Positions 1 to 8,385 of a stretch of DNA of 64,000 bases are shown here, in pieces. Position numbers and translations under genes: made by a program. Within the stretch, counting starts at the first letter, position 1. Every line of letters starts with the position of its first letter. Source of the stretch: Caulobacterales bacterium. Its GTDB lineage: Bacteria; Pseudomonadota; Alphaproteobacteria; Caulobacterales; Caulobacteraceae. The notes beneath the pieces were generated by a model that worked only from the letters and a program-made list of their open reading frames with translations, was not told where the DNA came from and made no database searches. The stretch spans positions 62,001 through 126,000 of the forward strand of contig JAEKKJ010000018.1 of assembly GCA_019510435.1 (NCBI GenBank). Direction: 5' to 3'.

Positions 1-235
1 GTTCAACCATCGGCCCGGCGCCGAGGTTCCGACAGCCAGCCGCGGCGGTCGAATCCCCGACTCGATTTCCGGAGTGGATCGGCGAACCCGGCCTGGCGGG
101 GGTGTATCCGTGCTGCAACCGTCGCGGTAATTCCTCGCCTGCTGGGCGTGTTGCAGCCTTGACAACAACTGTCGCGAAATCGTCACTCCGCGCACAGAAC
201 GCCCGGCGACGGTCGGGTGGGGGAGATTGATACTC
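1..235. other. Non-coding leader upstream of the TonB receptor
   Basis: I see no convincing gene here. An 8-bp perfect inverted repeat (GCTGCAAC at 112-119, GTTGCAGC at 150-157) is followed at once by TTGACA (159-164), which resembles a -35 box, but no good -10 hexamer lies at the right distance. The repeat could be an operator for the receptor gene; this is a guess. A purine-rich ribosome binding site (GGGGGAGA) lies at about 219-226. Confidence 0.3.
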
Positions 236-3200
236 ATGAAATCGCGATTGATTCAGGCCGCATCGTGCGCGGCGCTGCTGGCCTTCGGCGCGGGGGTGAG
301 CGACGCCGCGGCCCAGGCCGCCGCCGCGTCCGGCAACGAAGTCCAGGAAGTGATCGTCACCGGCTCGCGCATCCGCACCAGCCCGCTCGAGCGCGACCAG
401 CCCGTCGTGGCCATCGACCAGGCCAGCGCGGCCAAGCAGGGCCTGACCTCCACGGTCGACCTCCTGCAACGCATCCCGTCCGCGGGTGGCGGCCTGAACA
501 CGAAGTTCAACAATTCCGGTAACTTCGGGAACCCGCCAGACGGCGGCGGCGTGGGCGCGGGCTCGGCCGAGATCGACCTGCGTTACCTCTCCAGCCGCCG
601 CGTCCTGGTGCTGGTGGACGGCCTGCGCTGGGTGCCCGGCGCCGCGGCCTCCGGCGTGCCCGGCTCGGTGGACCTCAACACCATCCCGAACGCGATGATC
701 AACCGGATGGAGGTGCTGCAGGAAGGCGCCTCGCCGATCTACGGCTCCGACGCCATCGCCGGGGTGGTCAACATCATCACCAAGGAACGTCAGACCGGCT
801 TCGAAGCCACGGCCCAGATCGGCCAGACGAATCACGGCGACGGCTTCAACCAGGACTACAACGTCAGCTGGGGCGTGAACGAAGGCGGCCTGCACGTCGT
901 CGTCGGCGGCGGCTACTTCAAGCAGGACCCGATCTATGCGGGCGACCGCGACATCAGCCGCTATCCCGAGCCCTACGCCACCTCGTGCCTGGCCGGCGGC
1001 TGCTCGTCCGGCACCCCGCTGGGCCGGTTCATCGTCCATGATCCGAACACCAACAACGACCTGAACCTCACCCTGAAGCAGGCCCTCGCGGCCGGCCAGC
1101 GGCCGAACTATGTGGCGGGCGACCCCACCGGCGCGGCCTCCAGCTTCAAGGGCTTCACCACCGCGGACCGGTTCGACTTCCAGCCCTACAACTACATCGA
1201 GACCCCGCTGGAGCGGATCAGCCTGTTCGGCTCGCTGTCGCAGGACCTGACCGACAAGATCACCTTCCGCGGCCGCGCCACCTATGTGCAGCGCAAGTCG
1301 GCCAACCAGGCCGCCCCGCTGCCGCTGTTCGTCGGCCCCGACGCCGGCAACGGCAACCTGCTGGACACGGTCTCGATCGACCGGACTAACCCCTACAACC
1401 CCTTCGGCTTCACGCTGGCGGACGGCACCTACTCCTTCGTCGGCCGCCGCCTGGTGGAAGCCGGTCCGCGCCACTACGAGCAGGAAGTCGACACCTGGAA
1501 TGTCACCGGCATGCTGACCGGCGAGTTCGCGTCGATCAACGACAAGACCTGGCACTGGGACGTGAACGCGGAATACTCCCGCAACCACGCCGAACAGACC
1601 TTCACCGGCAACGTCAACGCCCAGCGCGTGCAGCAGGCCCTGGGCCCGCTCTCGGGCTGCGTGGCCCCCTGCGTGCCGCTGAACCTCTTCGGCGGCGCGG
1701 GCAGCATCACCGCCGCCCAGCTGGCCTACATCGGCTTCACCCAGCATGACGTCAGCCAGCAGGAGCTGACCGACCTCTCCGCCAACATCACCGGCGACCT
1801 GTTCGATCTGCCGGCGGGGCCGCTGGCCTTCGCCGCCGGCGTCGAGCACCGCCGCACCGAGGGCTACTTCTCGCCCGACGCGGTGGTGGCCGAGGGCCTG
1901 TCGGCCGACATCCCGGCCCAGCCGGCGTCCGGCAAGATCACGGTCAAGGAAGCCTACGGCGAACTGCGCATCCCGCTTTTGGCCGACATGCCGTTCATCG
2001 ACCGGCTGGACGCCTCGCTGGCCGGGCGGATCTTCCACTACTCCACCTCGGGCACGGACGAGACCTACAAGGCCGGCGCGTCTTACCGGCCGATCAAGGA
2101 GCTGCTGTTCCGCGGCAGCTACGCCCAGGGCTATCGCGCCCCGTCCATCGGCGAGCTCTACGGCACCGCCAGCCGCTTCGACCAGGAGATCAACGACCCC
2201 TGCTCGGGCATCACGGCGGCCACCCCCGCCAACATCCGCGCCAACTGCGTGGCCCACGGCGTTCCGGCCAACGGCAGCTACACCCAGCTGAACCCGCAGC
2301 TGCCGGTCATCACCTCCGGCAACAAGACCCTGACGCCCGAGACCAGCCGCAGCTGGAACTTCTCCGGCGTGTGGGAGCCCAGCTGGATGCGTGACAGCGG
2401 GCTGGGCACGGGCTCGATCGAGGTGGCCTACACCAACATCAAGCTGGACGACGCCATCCAGGCCCAGAACGGCCAGACCCTGCTGGACCGCTGCGCGGCG
2501 ACCGGTGACGCGCTCTCCTGCGCCACCATCACCCGCACCAGCTCCGGCGCGATCTCCGGCATCGCCAACCCGCTGATCAACATCGGCGGGATCAAGACCC
2601 GCGCCCTGGACCTGAACCTGGTCTGGACCTCGCCGGACTTCGACTGGGGCCGACTGGGCGCGCACTGGTACACCACGCGCCTGCTGGAGTTCACCGAGTA
2701 CGTGCCGACCTCGTCGGGCCTCGCCCCGATCACGCGTGAAGGCACCGAGCGCGGCAGCCCGGACCAGGCCTATCCGAAGTGGAAGTCCACCCTGATGCTG
2801 GACTGGGACAAGGCCGACTTCGGCGCCACGGTCAGCGGCCGCTTCATCTCCGGCGTGCAGGAAGCGGGCGATCCGAACCACCTGGCCAAGCGGCTCTACG
2901 CCGACGCCCAGGTGCGCTGGACCCCGAGCCGGTTCGTCGAAGGCCTGGGCATCGCGGTCGGCGTCAACAACCTGTTCGACAAGGACCCGCCCGGCTGCGT
3001 CACCTGCGGCCTGAACAACTACGACCCGAACGTCTACGACGCCCCGGGCCGCTACTTCTACCTGCGCCTCAGCTACAAGCGGCCGGGGAGCCGCTGCAAG
3101 CTACCCTCGAGCCTCCGCGCAAGCGGAGGCTCAGTCTTTTTGTCCACGAACCACACGAAAAGCACGAACGGCGGGCCATCCGCTGGCGCTCTTGTTCGTG

Positions 3201-3274
3201 CTTTTCGTGTGGTTCGTGGACAAATAGTTCGAAAGACGCCGCTTGCGCGGCGTCGAGGGGCAGCCCGTCCTTAG
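236..3274 (+). CDS. TonB-dependent outer-membrane receptor with aberrant C-terminal tail
   Basis: Outer-membrane active transporter, about 1012 aa, substrate unknown. ATG at 236 is chosen because GGGGGAGA sits about 10 nt upstream; an in-frame TTG at 227 is less likely. Residues 1-27 form a signal peptide ending in an Ala-rich AAAQ site. A plug domain follows, with the [10 protein letters not shown] motif, RVLVLVDG and a [13 protein letters not shown] segment, then a long beta-barrel. The normal barrel end, YFYLRLSYK, is reached near 3086, where such proteins usually stop after an aromatic residue. Here the frame continues about 64 residues through a terminator-like hairpin and a palindromic repeat to a TAG at 3272-3274. 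The tail is Arg/Ser/Gly-rich and looks non-native, so the stop was probably lost by insertion or rearrangement. The stop overlaps that of the convergent DUF2147 gene. Confidence 0.85.
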   Translation: MKSRLIQAASCAALLAFGAGVSDAAAQAAAASGNEVQEVIVTGSRIRTSPLERDQPVVAIDQASAAKQGLTSTVDLLQRIPSAGGGLNTKFNNSGNFGNPPDGGGVGAGSAEIDLRYLSSRRVLVLVDGLRWVPGAAASGVPGSVDLNTIPNAMINRMEVLQEGASPIYGSDAIAGVVNIITKERQTGFEATAQIGQTNHGDGFNQDYNVSWGVNEGGLHVVVGGGYFKQDPIYAGDRDISRYPEPYATSCLAGGCSSGTPLGRFIVHDPNTNNDLNLTLKQALAAGQRPNYVAGDPTGAASSFKGFTTADRFDFQPYNYIETPLERISLFGSLSQDLTDKITFRGRATYVQRKSANQAAPLPLFVGPDAGNGNLLDTVSIDRTNPYNPFGFTLADGTYSFVGRRLVEAGPRHYEQEVDTWNVTGMLTGEFASINDKTWHWDVNAEYSRNHAEQTFTGNVNAQRVQQALGPLSGCVAPCVPLNLFGGAGSITAAQLAYIGFTQHDVSQQELTDLSANITGDLFDLPAGPLAFAAGVEHRRTEGYFSPDAVVAEGLSADIPAQPASGKITVKEAYGELRIPLLADMPFIDRLDASLAGRIFHYSTSGTDETYKAGASYRPIKELLFRGSYAQGYRAPSIGELYGTASRFDQEINDPCSGITAATPANIRANCVAHGVPANGSYTQLNPQLPVITSGNKTLTPETSRSWNFSGVWEPSWMRDSGLGTGSIEVAYTNIKLDDAIQAQNGQTLLDRCAATGDALSCATITRTSSGAISGIANPLINIGGIKTRALDLNLVWTSPDFDWGRLGAHWYTTRLLEFTEYVPTSSGLAPITREGTERGSPDQAYPKWKSTLMLDWDKADFGATVSGRFISGVQEAGDPNHLAKRLYADAQVRWTPSRFVEGLGIAVGVNNLFDKDPPGCVTCGLNNYDPNVYDAPGRYFYLRLSYKRPGSRCKLPSSLRASGGSVFLSTNHTKSTNGGPSAGALVRAFRVVRGQIVRKTPLARRRGAARP
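3109..3141 (+). terminator. Rho-independent terminator-like hairpin inside the receptor's tail
   Basis: A 10-bp perfect stem (GAGCCTCCGC / GCGGAGGCTC) with a GCAA tetraloop is followed by AGTCTTTTT. It looks like the original terminator of the receptor gene, yet it is now translated as part of the extended frame. Confidence 0.6.
3139..3224. repeat. Perfect 31-bp inverted repeat, CACGAA type
   Basis: The arms at 3139-3169 and 3194-3224 are exact reverse complements around a 24-nt loop. Within each arm a CACGAA core recurs with a 9-bp period. Related palindromes lie at 12130-12218 and 56239-56311. The element is flanked on both sides by short GCAA-tetraloop hairpins (3109-3132 and 3235-3254). 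Confidence 0.85.
3232..3254 (-). terminator. Weak terminator-like hairpin for the DUF2147 gene
   Basis: An 8-bp stem GACGCCGC / GCGGCGTC reads on the minus strand with a GCAA loop and is followed there by TTT. It lies just downstream of the minus-strand DUF2147 gene. The U tract is short, so activity is uncertain. Confidence 0.35.
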
Positions 3275-3687
3275 CCGACCCGCCGCCAGGTCTGCGACTT
3301 GCAGAGCAGGTTGCCGATGAAGCAGCCCTTGGCCTGCAGGGCGCCGCCGCCCTCGACCACCTGGGCCGAGCCGGAGAAGGTCTTGTTCAGGTCGGGCACG
3401 AACACCTTGCCCTTCCACACCCCGTCCGATCCCGGCCGCAGCTCGCGGAACAGCGTCGAGCCCAACAGCGGCTGGCCCGAGCCCTTCAGCGCGTCGGCCT
3501 GGGCCTTGGGGCTGGCCCAGACCACCACCCCGCACGCCTCGCCCTGGCCGCAGCGGCGGATCTCCAGGTGGACGCTGTTCTTGGGGTTCTGCCAGGTGCC
3601 GAAGATCTGCGGCTCGTCGGCGCGCGCAGCGGGAGCCTGGGCCGCGAGGCCCAGGGCGAGGGCGAGGAGGGGGGCAAGCACGCGCAT
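3271..3687 (-). CDS. DUF2147 family secreted protein
   Basis: A 138-aa exported protein of unknown function. ATG at 3687 starts a clear signal peptide (MRVLAPLLALALGLAAQAPA, cleavage near ARADEP). The mature part has the DUF2147 pattern: an early GTWQNP motif, VHLEIRRCG, GVVVWA, a KGKVFVPDLNKTFSG core and a final CKSQTWRRV. Members are small periplasmic beta-rich proteins common in alphaproteobacteria. An open frame extends upstream, but it lacks a signal peptide and runs into the neighbouring divergent gene, so the shorter start is preferred. The gene is convergent with the TonB receptor and their stop codons overlap. Confidence 0.8.
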   Translation of the reverse strand: MRVLAPLLALALGLAAQAPAARADEPQIFGTWQNPKNSVHLEIRRCGQGEACGVVVWASPKAQADALKGSGQPLLGSTLFRELRPGSDGVWKGKVFVPDLNKTFSGSAQVVEGGGALQAKGCFIGNLLCKSQTWRRVG

Positions 3688-3796
3688 CGCTGTTCTATGT
3701 ACTGTGCGCGCGCCGAACGCCAAGGGGGATGGCCTTCCGCCGCAGGGCCCGGGGCGCCATGCTCGCCCGGAGGCTTTCCCCCGACGAGGCTTTGCC

Positions 3797-4078
3797 ATGT
3801 GCCGCAACATCAAGACGCTGTTCAACTTCGACCCGCCGGCCACCGACGAGGAGATCCGCGCCGCGGCCCTGCAGTTCGTGCGCAAGATCTCCGGCTTCAA
3901 CACCCCCTCCAAGGCCAACAAGGCCGCGTTCGAGGCGGCCATCGAGGAGGTGTTCCACGCCGGCCGCCACCTGCTCGGCCACCTGGAGACCCAGGCGCCG
4001 CCGCGCGATCGGGCCAGCGAGGCGCAGAAGGCCCGGGCCCGCAACGCCCAGCGCTTCGGCCCGCGCGCGACCGCGTGA
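3797..4078 (+). CDS. DUF2277 domain protein
   Basis: A 93-aa cytoplasmic protein starting MCRNIKTLFNFDPPATDEEI, which is the signature N-terminus of the DUF2277 family. It continues with a helical segment containing RKISGFNTPSKAN and an EVFHAGRHLL motif. The function of the family is unknown. The ATG at 3797 gives exactly the family start; longer frames upstream read through low-complexity sequence. It lies 16 nt upstream of the flavoenzyme gene on the same strand and could be co-transcribed with it. Confidence 0.85.
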   Translation: MCRNIKTLFNFDPPATDEEIRAAALQFVRKISGFNTPSKANKAAFEAAIEEVFHAGRHLLGHLETQAPPRDRASEAQKARARNAQRFGPRATA

Positions 4079-4094
4079 AGCCAGCGTCGCCGCC

Positions 4095-5342
4095 ATGCCC
4101 TGGACCCGCCGCGCCGCGGTCGGCGCCGTCGCTGCGAGCGGCCTGAGCGTGGCCCTGCCGCCCGCCTCCGCCGCAGCCGCCTCGAACCGCCCGCCGGCCG
4201 CGCCGCGCATCCACGACGTGGCGGTGATCGGCGCCGGCGTCTTCGGCGCCTGGACCGCCTGGAGCCTGAAGCGCGCCGGCCTGGACGTGGCGCTGGCGGA
4301 GCAGCACGCGCCCGGCCACGCCCGCGCCTCGTCCGGCGGCGAGAGCCGGGTGATCCGGGTCAGCTACGGCGCCGATCCGCTCTATTCGCCCATGGCCGAA
4401 ACCTCGCTCGCGGCCTGGGACCAGCTCTCCGCCCGCGCCGGCCTGCCGATCCTGCACCGCCTCGGCGTCCTGTGGTTCTCGCCGGCCAGCGACGCCTACA
4501 TGCGCCAGAGCCTGGGCTGGCTGGAACAGCGCGGGCTGGCGCACCGGCGCTTCGACCGCGACGGCCTCGCCGCCGCCTGGCCGCAGATGGTCTTCCACCC
4601 CGGCGAGTCCGGCTTCCTGGAGGAGACCTCCGGCGCCCTGATCGCCGGCCGCGGCGTCCAGACGGTGGTGCGCGACGCCGGCCTGACGCCGGTCACCCTG
4701 GCCGTGGCCCCAGGCCCGCCGCGCCGGGTCGGCGAGGCCTACGAACTGGCTCCCGGCCTTGCCGCCCGCACCGTGGTCTATGCCTGCGGCCCCTGGCTGC
4801 CCAAGCTGTTCCCCGACGTGCTGGCCGGGCGCATCGTACCCACGCGCCAGGAGGTCTACCACTTCGGCCTCGCGCCCGGAGACGCCCGCTTCTCGCCCCC
4901 GAACCTGCCGGTCTGGGCCGACTTCAACGCCGGCGACCTGGTCTATGGCTTCCCGGACCTGGAGGGGCAGGGCTTCAAGATGGCCTTCGACGCCCACGGC
5001 CCGGTCATCGACCCGGACACCCAGGGCCGCCAGCCCACGCCGGCCGGTGTCGAACGCGCCCGCGCCTACCTCGCCAGCCGCTTCCCGGCGCTGGCCGACG
5101 CCCCGCTGATCCACGCCCGCGTCTGCCAGTACGAGAACAGCTCCAACGGCGACTTCCTGATCGATCGCCTCCCGGGGCACGACCGCGTCTGGCTGGTGGG
5201 CGCCGGCTCCGGCCATGGCTTCAAGCACGGCCCGGCGATCGGCGAGCGGGTGACCGCCCACATCCTCGATCCGGGCCTGGCCATCGAGCCGCGCTTCAGC
5301 CTCGCCACCAAGGCCGCCGAACAGAAGCGGGAGATCTACTGA
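4095..5342 (+). CDS. Sarcosine oxidase-like FAD-dependent amine oxidase with Tat-like signal
   Basis: A 415-aa DAO-superfamily oxidoreductase close to monomeric sarcosine oxidase / N-methyltryptophan oxidase. The Rossmann motif VIGAGVFGAW is near residues 44-53, followed by GGESRVIRVSYG, which is typical of the subfamily. Near the C-terminus, VCQYENSSNGDFLID aligns with the region carrying the covalent-flavin cysteine of MSOX and SolA, so Cys344 probably binds FAD covalently. Unusually, the N-terminus (PWTRRAAVGAVAASGL followed by an Ala/Pro-rich stretch) looks like a Tat signal or lipid-free anchor, so the enzyme may act in the periplasm. The homologues I know of are cytoplasmic. The substrate, a secondary amine or N-methyl amino acid, cannot be read from the sequence. 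Confidence 0.8.
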   Translation: MPWTRRAAVGAVAASGLSVALPPASAAAASNRPPAAPRIHDVAVIGAGVFGAWTAWSLKRAGLDVALAEQHAPGHARASSGGESRVIRVSYGADPLYSPMAETSLAAWDQLSARAGLPILHRLGVLWFSPASDAYMRQSLGWLEQRGLAHRRFDRDGLAAAWPQMVFHPGESGFLEETSGALIAGRGVQTVVRDAGLTPVTLAVAPGPPRRVGEAYELAPGLAARTVVYACGPWLPKLFPDVLAGRIVPTRQEVYHFGLAPGDARFSPPNLPVWADFNAGDLVYGFPDLEGQGFKMAFDAHGPVIDPDTQGRQPTPAGVERARAYLASRFPALADAPLIHARVCQYENSSNGDFLIDRLPGHDRVWLVGAGSGHGFKHGPAIGERVTAHILDPGLAIEPRFSLATKAAEQKREIY

Positions 5343-5478
5343 GGCCGGGCGGCGGGCCCACGGCCCTCGGCGGCCAAATATGTACAGGTCCGCCCCCCAC
5401 CCGCGGGGTGTAGCGTCGAGCCCAGCCGTGGCCCAAGCCGCGGCCAGCGCCGGCATGCCCGGCGGTTCGGGGGGAACC

Positions 5479-6018
5479 ATGATGATCCGCACACTCACCG
5501 GCGCCGTGCTGGCGCTCGGCCTCGGCCTGCCGGCGGCCGCCGCTGATGCGCCCGCTGCGCCGGCCGCGGCCACACCCGCCGCCAAGCCGGGCCCCAGCGA
5601 CCGCGCCCAGATCGCGGCCCTGGAGAAGGCCTTCGCCGCCGCGGTGGAGACCAAGGACGCCGGCAAGGTGATGGCCTTCTACGCCAAGAAGGGCCTCTTC
5701 GTGTTCGATGTGGTCCCGCCGCGCGCCTACCCCAGCTGGGACGCCTACAAGAAGGACTGGGAGGGACTGTTCGCCGAGGCCAAGGGCCCGGTGAAGATCG
5801 ACATCTCCGACCTGGCCATCGAGGTCTCGGGCGCCATGGCCTACAGCCACAGCATCCAGGTCCTCAGCTACGAGGGCAAGACCGGCCCGACCGCCCCTGT
5901 GGTCCGCGTCTCCGACGTCTACCGCAAGGACGGGGGCAAGTGGCGCATCGTCCACGAGCACGTCTCGGTCCCGGTCGACCTCGACACCGGCAAGGCCGAC
6001 CTGCAGTCCAAGCCCTAA
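5479..6018 (+). CDS. Secreted SnoaL-like / DUF4440 (NTF2 fold) protein
   Basis: A 179-aa protein with a signal peptide (MMIRTLTGAVLALGLGLPAA, cleavage near AAAD), an Ala/Pro linker and an NTF2-like domain from about residue 40. The domain has the usual helix (IAALEKAFAAAVETKDAGKVMAFYA), the W-D-A-Y-K-K-D-W segment and a C-terminal YRKDGGKWRIVHEHVSVPV strand pair, as in SnoaL_3/DUF4440 proteins. A strong GGGGGGA ribosome binding site at 5470-5476 supports ATG 5479; 5482 is the next possible start. The specific ligand or reaction is unknown. Confidence 0.8.
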   Translation: MMIRTLTGAVLALGLGLPAAAADAPAAPAAATPAAKPGPSDRAQIAALEKAFAAAVETKDAGKVMAFYAKKGLFVFDVVPPRAYPSWDAYKKDWEGLFAEAKGPVKIDISDLAIEVSGAMAYSHSIQVLSYEGKTGPTAPVVRVSDVYRKDGGKWRIVHEHVSVPVDLDTGKADLQSKP

Positions 6019-7910
6019 GCCCCGAAGATCCAGCTGGTGGGCAGGCTTGAGAGGGTGACCCCCACCAGCACCATCTGGCCGCCACCGGTCATGTTAATGA
6101 CGGTGTCCGCGCCCACCTGGGCGACGGTGTAGATCGTCCCGGGGTCGACCTGCACCCGGTCGCCCTCGGAGACGTGGAAGTCGGTCACCCGGTCGAGGCC
6201 CGCATCCCCGAAGGTATGGAAGATGTCCGCGCCCGAGCCGCCGGTCATGGTGTCCGAGCCCTTGTCGCCGGAGACGAAGTCGTCGCCCGCGCCGCCCATC
6301 ACCACGTCGTTGTCCTGGCCCCCTCGGACGATGTCGTTGCCGGCCCCGCCGTCGCAGGTGTCGTTGCCGAGGTTGCCGTACACCAGGTTCTGGCCGTCGG
6401 AGCCCACCAGGCTGTCGTTGTCCTTGCCGCCGACCACCCAGTCGTCCCCGCCGCCGGAGACGCAGGTGTCGTTGCCCATGTTGCCGTTGATGTCGTCGAA
6501 GCCGGAGCCCCCGACGATGCTGTCGTCGCCGTCGTCGCCGCGCAGGTAGTTGGTGCCGGGGCCGCCCGCGATGGTGTCGGCGCCGCTCCCGCCCGACGCC
6601 GTATCGTCGCCGGAACCGGCCACGATCACATCGTCCCCGCCCAGGCCGGACAGGGTCTCGCTGTCGGAATCGCCCATCAGCCCGTCGGCGGTGTCCGACC
6701 CGGTCTGGGTCAGCCCGGCATCCACCGCCAGGAAGGTGCGGATTCGCTCCGTCCCGGTGGACTCCCAGACGATGAGGTCAAGGCGCCCGTCGCCGTTGGC
6801 GTCGGCAGGCAGCAGTTGCGACAGCGACGCCGTCGGCGGCAGGAACCCCGCCGGCATGGCCAGCCAATGGCCCTGGCCATTGTTGAGGAAGACCGGGTGG
6901 GCCGAGCCGTTCGACAGCACGACGTCGATGAAGCCATCGCCGTTCAGGTCCACCAGCCGCGGGCGCAGCGACCAGACCTCACCCTGCATGGCCGCAGGAA
7001 TGTAGGTCGCGGTCTGGTCCGAGAGCCCACCTCTGCCGTCGCTGATCAGGGCCTGGATGTAGCGCCCGCCGCCGATGTTGAACTCGACCATCACGTCGGC
7101 GCGGCCGTCGCCGTTGAAATCATAGGCCTGGGCGTCGACGGAATGGTCGCCCCCGCTCTTGCCAGGCGGCAGCGGCAGGAGCTGGTCGGTCAGGGTGAAC
7201 CGGCCGTGGCCATCGTTCAGCAGGAGGCGCGAGGTCTGGCTCGTCTGGGTCGCCGTCCCGACGAACATGTCCATGTCGCCGTCCCCTTCGGCGTCGAAGA
7301 ACGCCGAGCTGGAGAACTGCCAGTGGGCCGTCTCGTCGCTCAGCAGCGGCGGCAGACCCGCCTGGCTCGAGACGAAGTGGCCGGTCCCGTCGTTGATCAG
7401 GAACGAGGCGCCCTTGCCGTTCTCGTTGCCCACATAGATGTCCAGGTCGCCGTCCCCGTCGATGTCGACGGCCTCGGTGCTGTGGGTGAACAGCTGCGCC
7501 TGCGGCAGGCGGTCGGTGGCGTTGACGAAACCCGTGGCGCCTGACGACAGCATCAGGGTGTTCTGCGCGCCCGGGAACGGGGCGGCGTCATAGCCGTGGT
7601 CTGCGATGAACACGTCCGGGCGGCCATCGCCATTGAAGTCGGCGACGATGCTCTCCCGCGGCTGGGTGGTGACCGGCACATTGGCGCCGAACACCGCGGC
7701 CGTGGTGTCGGTGAACCCGCCCTTGCCGTCTCCGGCCAGGAATCTCACCGGCACGGTCTTGTCCTGCAGCGGGAAGTAGAAATAGCTCAGCAGGACGTCG
7801 ACTTTGCCGTCGCCGTTGAAGTCGCCATAGGTGAATTCGGTAGCGCCCGTTCCGTCTGTGCCAGGCCGTGCGGCCAGGTTCGAGGTCTGGATCGAGAAAT
7901 AGCTCGGCAA
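6015..7910 (-). CDS. FG-GAP/VCBS repeat protein with C-terminal RTX calcium-binding repeats
   Basis: A 631-aa protein with no N-terminal signal peptide. Residues 1 to about 410 hold at least seven FG-GAP/VCBS motifs (DFNGDGKVD, DFNGDGRPD, DIDGDGDLD, DAEGDGDMD, DFNGDGRAD, DLNGDGFID, DANGDGRLD), predicted to form a calcium-binding beta-propeller. Residues of about 425-570 are GGxGxD-type RTX nonapeptides. The last 60 residues (TVAQVGADT, LPTSWIFGA) match those of the RTX proteins at 35127 and 62779, as expected for a type I secretion signal. The start is TTG at 7910, with GGGGGGAAG about 4 nt upstream and no in-frame ATG for over 100 codons. Secretion to the cell surface or medium is inferred; no type I secretion genes are in the window. 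Confidence 0.85.
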   Translation of the reverse strand: MPSYFSIQTSNLAARPGTDGTGATEFTYGDFNGDGKVDVLLSYFYFPLQDKTVPVRFLAGDGKGGFTDTTAAVFGANVPVTTQPRESIVADFNGDGRPDVFIADHGYDAAPFPGAQNTLMLSSGATGFVNATDRLPQAQLFTHSTEAVDIDGDGDLDIYVGNENGKGASFLINDGTGHFVSSQAGLPPLLSDETAHWQFSSSAFFDAEGDGDMDMFVGTATQTSQTSRLLLNDGHGRFTLTDQLLPLPPGKSGGDHSVDAQAYDFNGDGRADVMVEFNIGGGRYIQALISDGRGGLSDQTATYIPAAMQGEVWSLRPRLVDLNGDGFIDVVLSNGSAHPVFLNNGQGHWLAMPAGFLPPTASLSQLLPADANGDGRLDLIVWESTGTERIRTFLAVDAGLTQTGSDTADGLMGDSDSETLSGLGGDDVIVAGSGDDTASGGSGADTIAGGPGTNYLRGDDGDDSIVGGSGFDDINGNMGNDTCVSGGGDDWVVGGKDNDSLVGSDGQNLVYGNLGNDTCDGGAGNDIVRGGQDNDVVMGGAGDDFVSGDKGSDTMTGGSGADIFHTFGDAGLDRVTDFHVSEGDRVQVDPGTIYTVAQVGADTVINMTGGGQMVLVGVTLSSLPTSWIFGA

Positions 7911-8001
7911 GTCTTCCCCCCGTCGTACCGCCTGATTTTCGCCAGCTTAGCCGCCCCCGCCGCCTTCACAACCGGCGTTCTGCGAAGCGTGCGCTGTGAC
8001 A

Positions 8002-8181
8002 CCTCCTCTCCCCCGGCGAAGCCGAGAGGGAGAGGGTCGGGAGAGGGCTGGCGCAGGCCTCACTGCCGCCAGGCCGCTGGATCAAGGTCCCGCCACGGAT
8101 CCTCGCCCCACCGCCCGCGTCACCCAGCCAGCCCTCTCCCTACCCTCTCCCTCCCTTCGCTGGGCTCGGGGGAGAGGAGGG
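8002..8181. repeat. Palindromic CTCTCCC/GGGAGAG intergenic repeat
   Basis: The left part (8002-8052, with CCTCCTCTCCCCCGG and GAGAGGGCTGGC) pairs with the right part (about 8128-8181, with GCCAGCCCTCTCCCT and CGGGGGAGAGGAGG). Sequence of this kind recurs at 51893-51926 and 52351-52386 and resembles the GGGGGAG palindromes at 42551 and 46983. Confidence 0.7.
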
Positions 8182-8230
8182 CGCACCTCGATGCGCCTGC
8201 GGACAAGGCGGCCATCCTTCAGGATGCTGC

Positions 8231-8283
8231 CCGCCCTTAAGTCCCATGGTTGATTGCGAGCAAACGCTGGCCATGGGTCTCAG
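8231..8283. repeat. Short CCATGG palindrome, internally deleted copy of the 60791/61229 family
   Basis: The sequence joins the two outer ends of the large elements at 60791 and 61229: CCGCCCTTAAGTCCCATGG, then TTGATTGCGAGC, directly abutting AAACGCTGGCCATGGG. The GC-rich variable stem and inner hairpins are absent. Confidence 0.65.
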
Positions 8284-8325
8284 GGGGCCGAGGGGGCGGG
8301 GTGTCGGCCGACCAATTCGTCCATG

Positions 8326-8356
8326 AAAAACCCCGCCGGCGTTTCCACCGGCGGGG
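8326..8356 (-). terminator. Rho-independent terminator after the acyl-CoA dehydrogenase genes
   Basis: On the minus strand a 9-bp GC stem (CCCCGCCGG / CCGGCGGGG, arms 8348-8356 and 8331-8339) with an 8-nt loop is followed by TTTTT (8330-8326). It lies 30 nt beyond the stop of the last dehydrogenase. Confidence 0.75.
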
Positions 8357-8385
8357 CTCTCGAGCTCAGGCTAGCTCAGCCGCCC

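Larger units (their letters stand above)
7911..8385. other. Repeat-rich spacer between RTX and acyl-CoA dehydrogenase genes
   Basis: No gene seen. The spacer holds a long CTCTCCC/GGGAGAG palindrome (8002-8181), a short CCATGG-type palindrome (8231-8283) and a terminator for the minus-strand dehydrogenases (8326-8356). Confidence 0.7.

Noticed and set aside
40..70. GGTCGAATCCCCGA, like a tRNA T-arm
   Set aside because: No acceptor, D or anticodon arm can be drawn around it and no matching CCA end follows.
2779..4146. Long plus-strand frame over the end of the TonB receptor and the DUF2147 gene
   Set aside because: It is a shadow of the real genes, low in complexity, and lacks conserved features.
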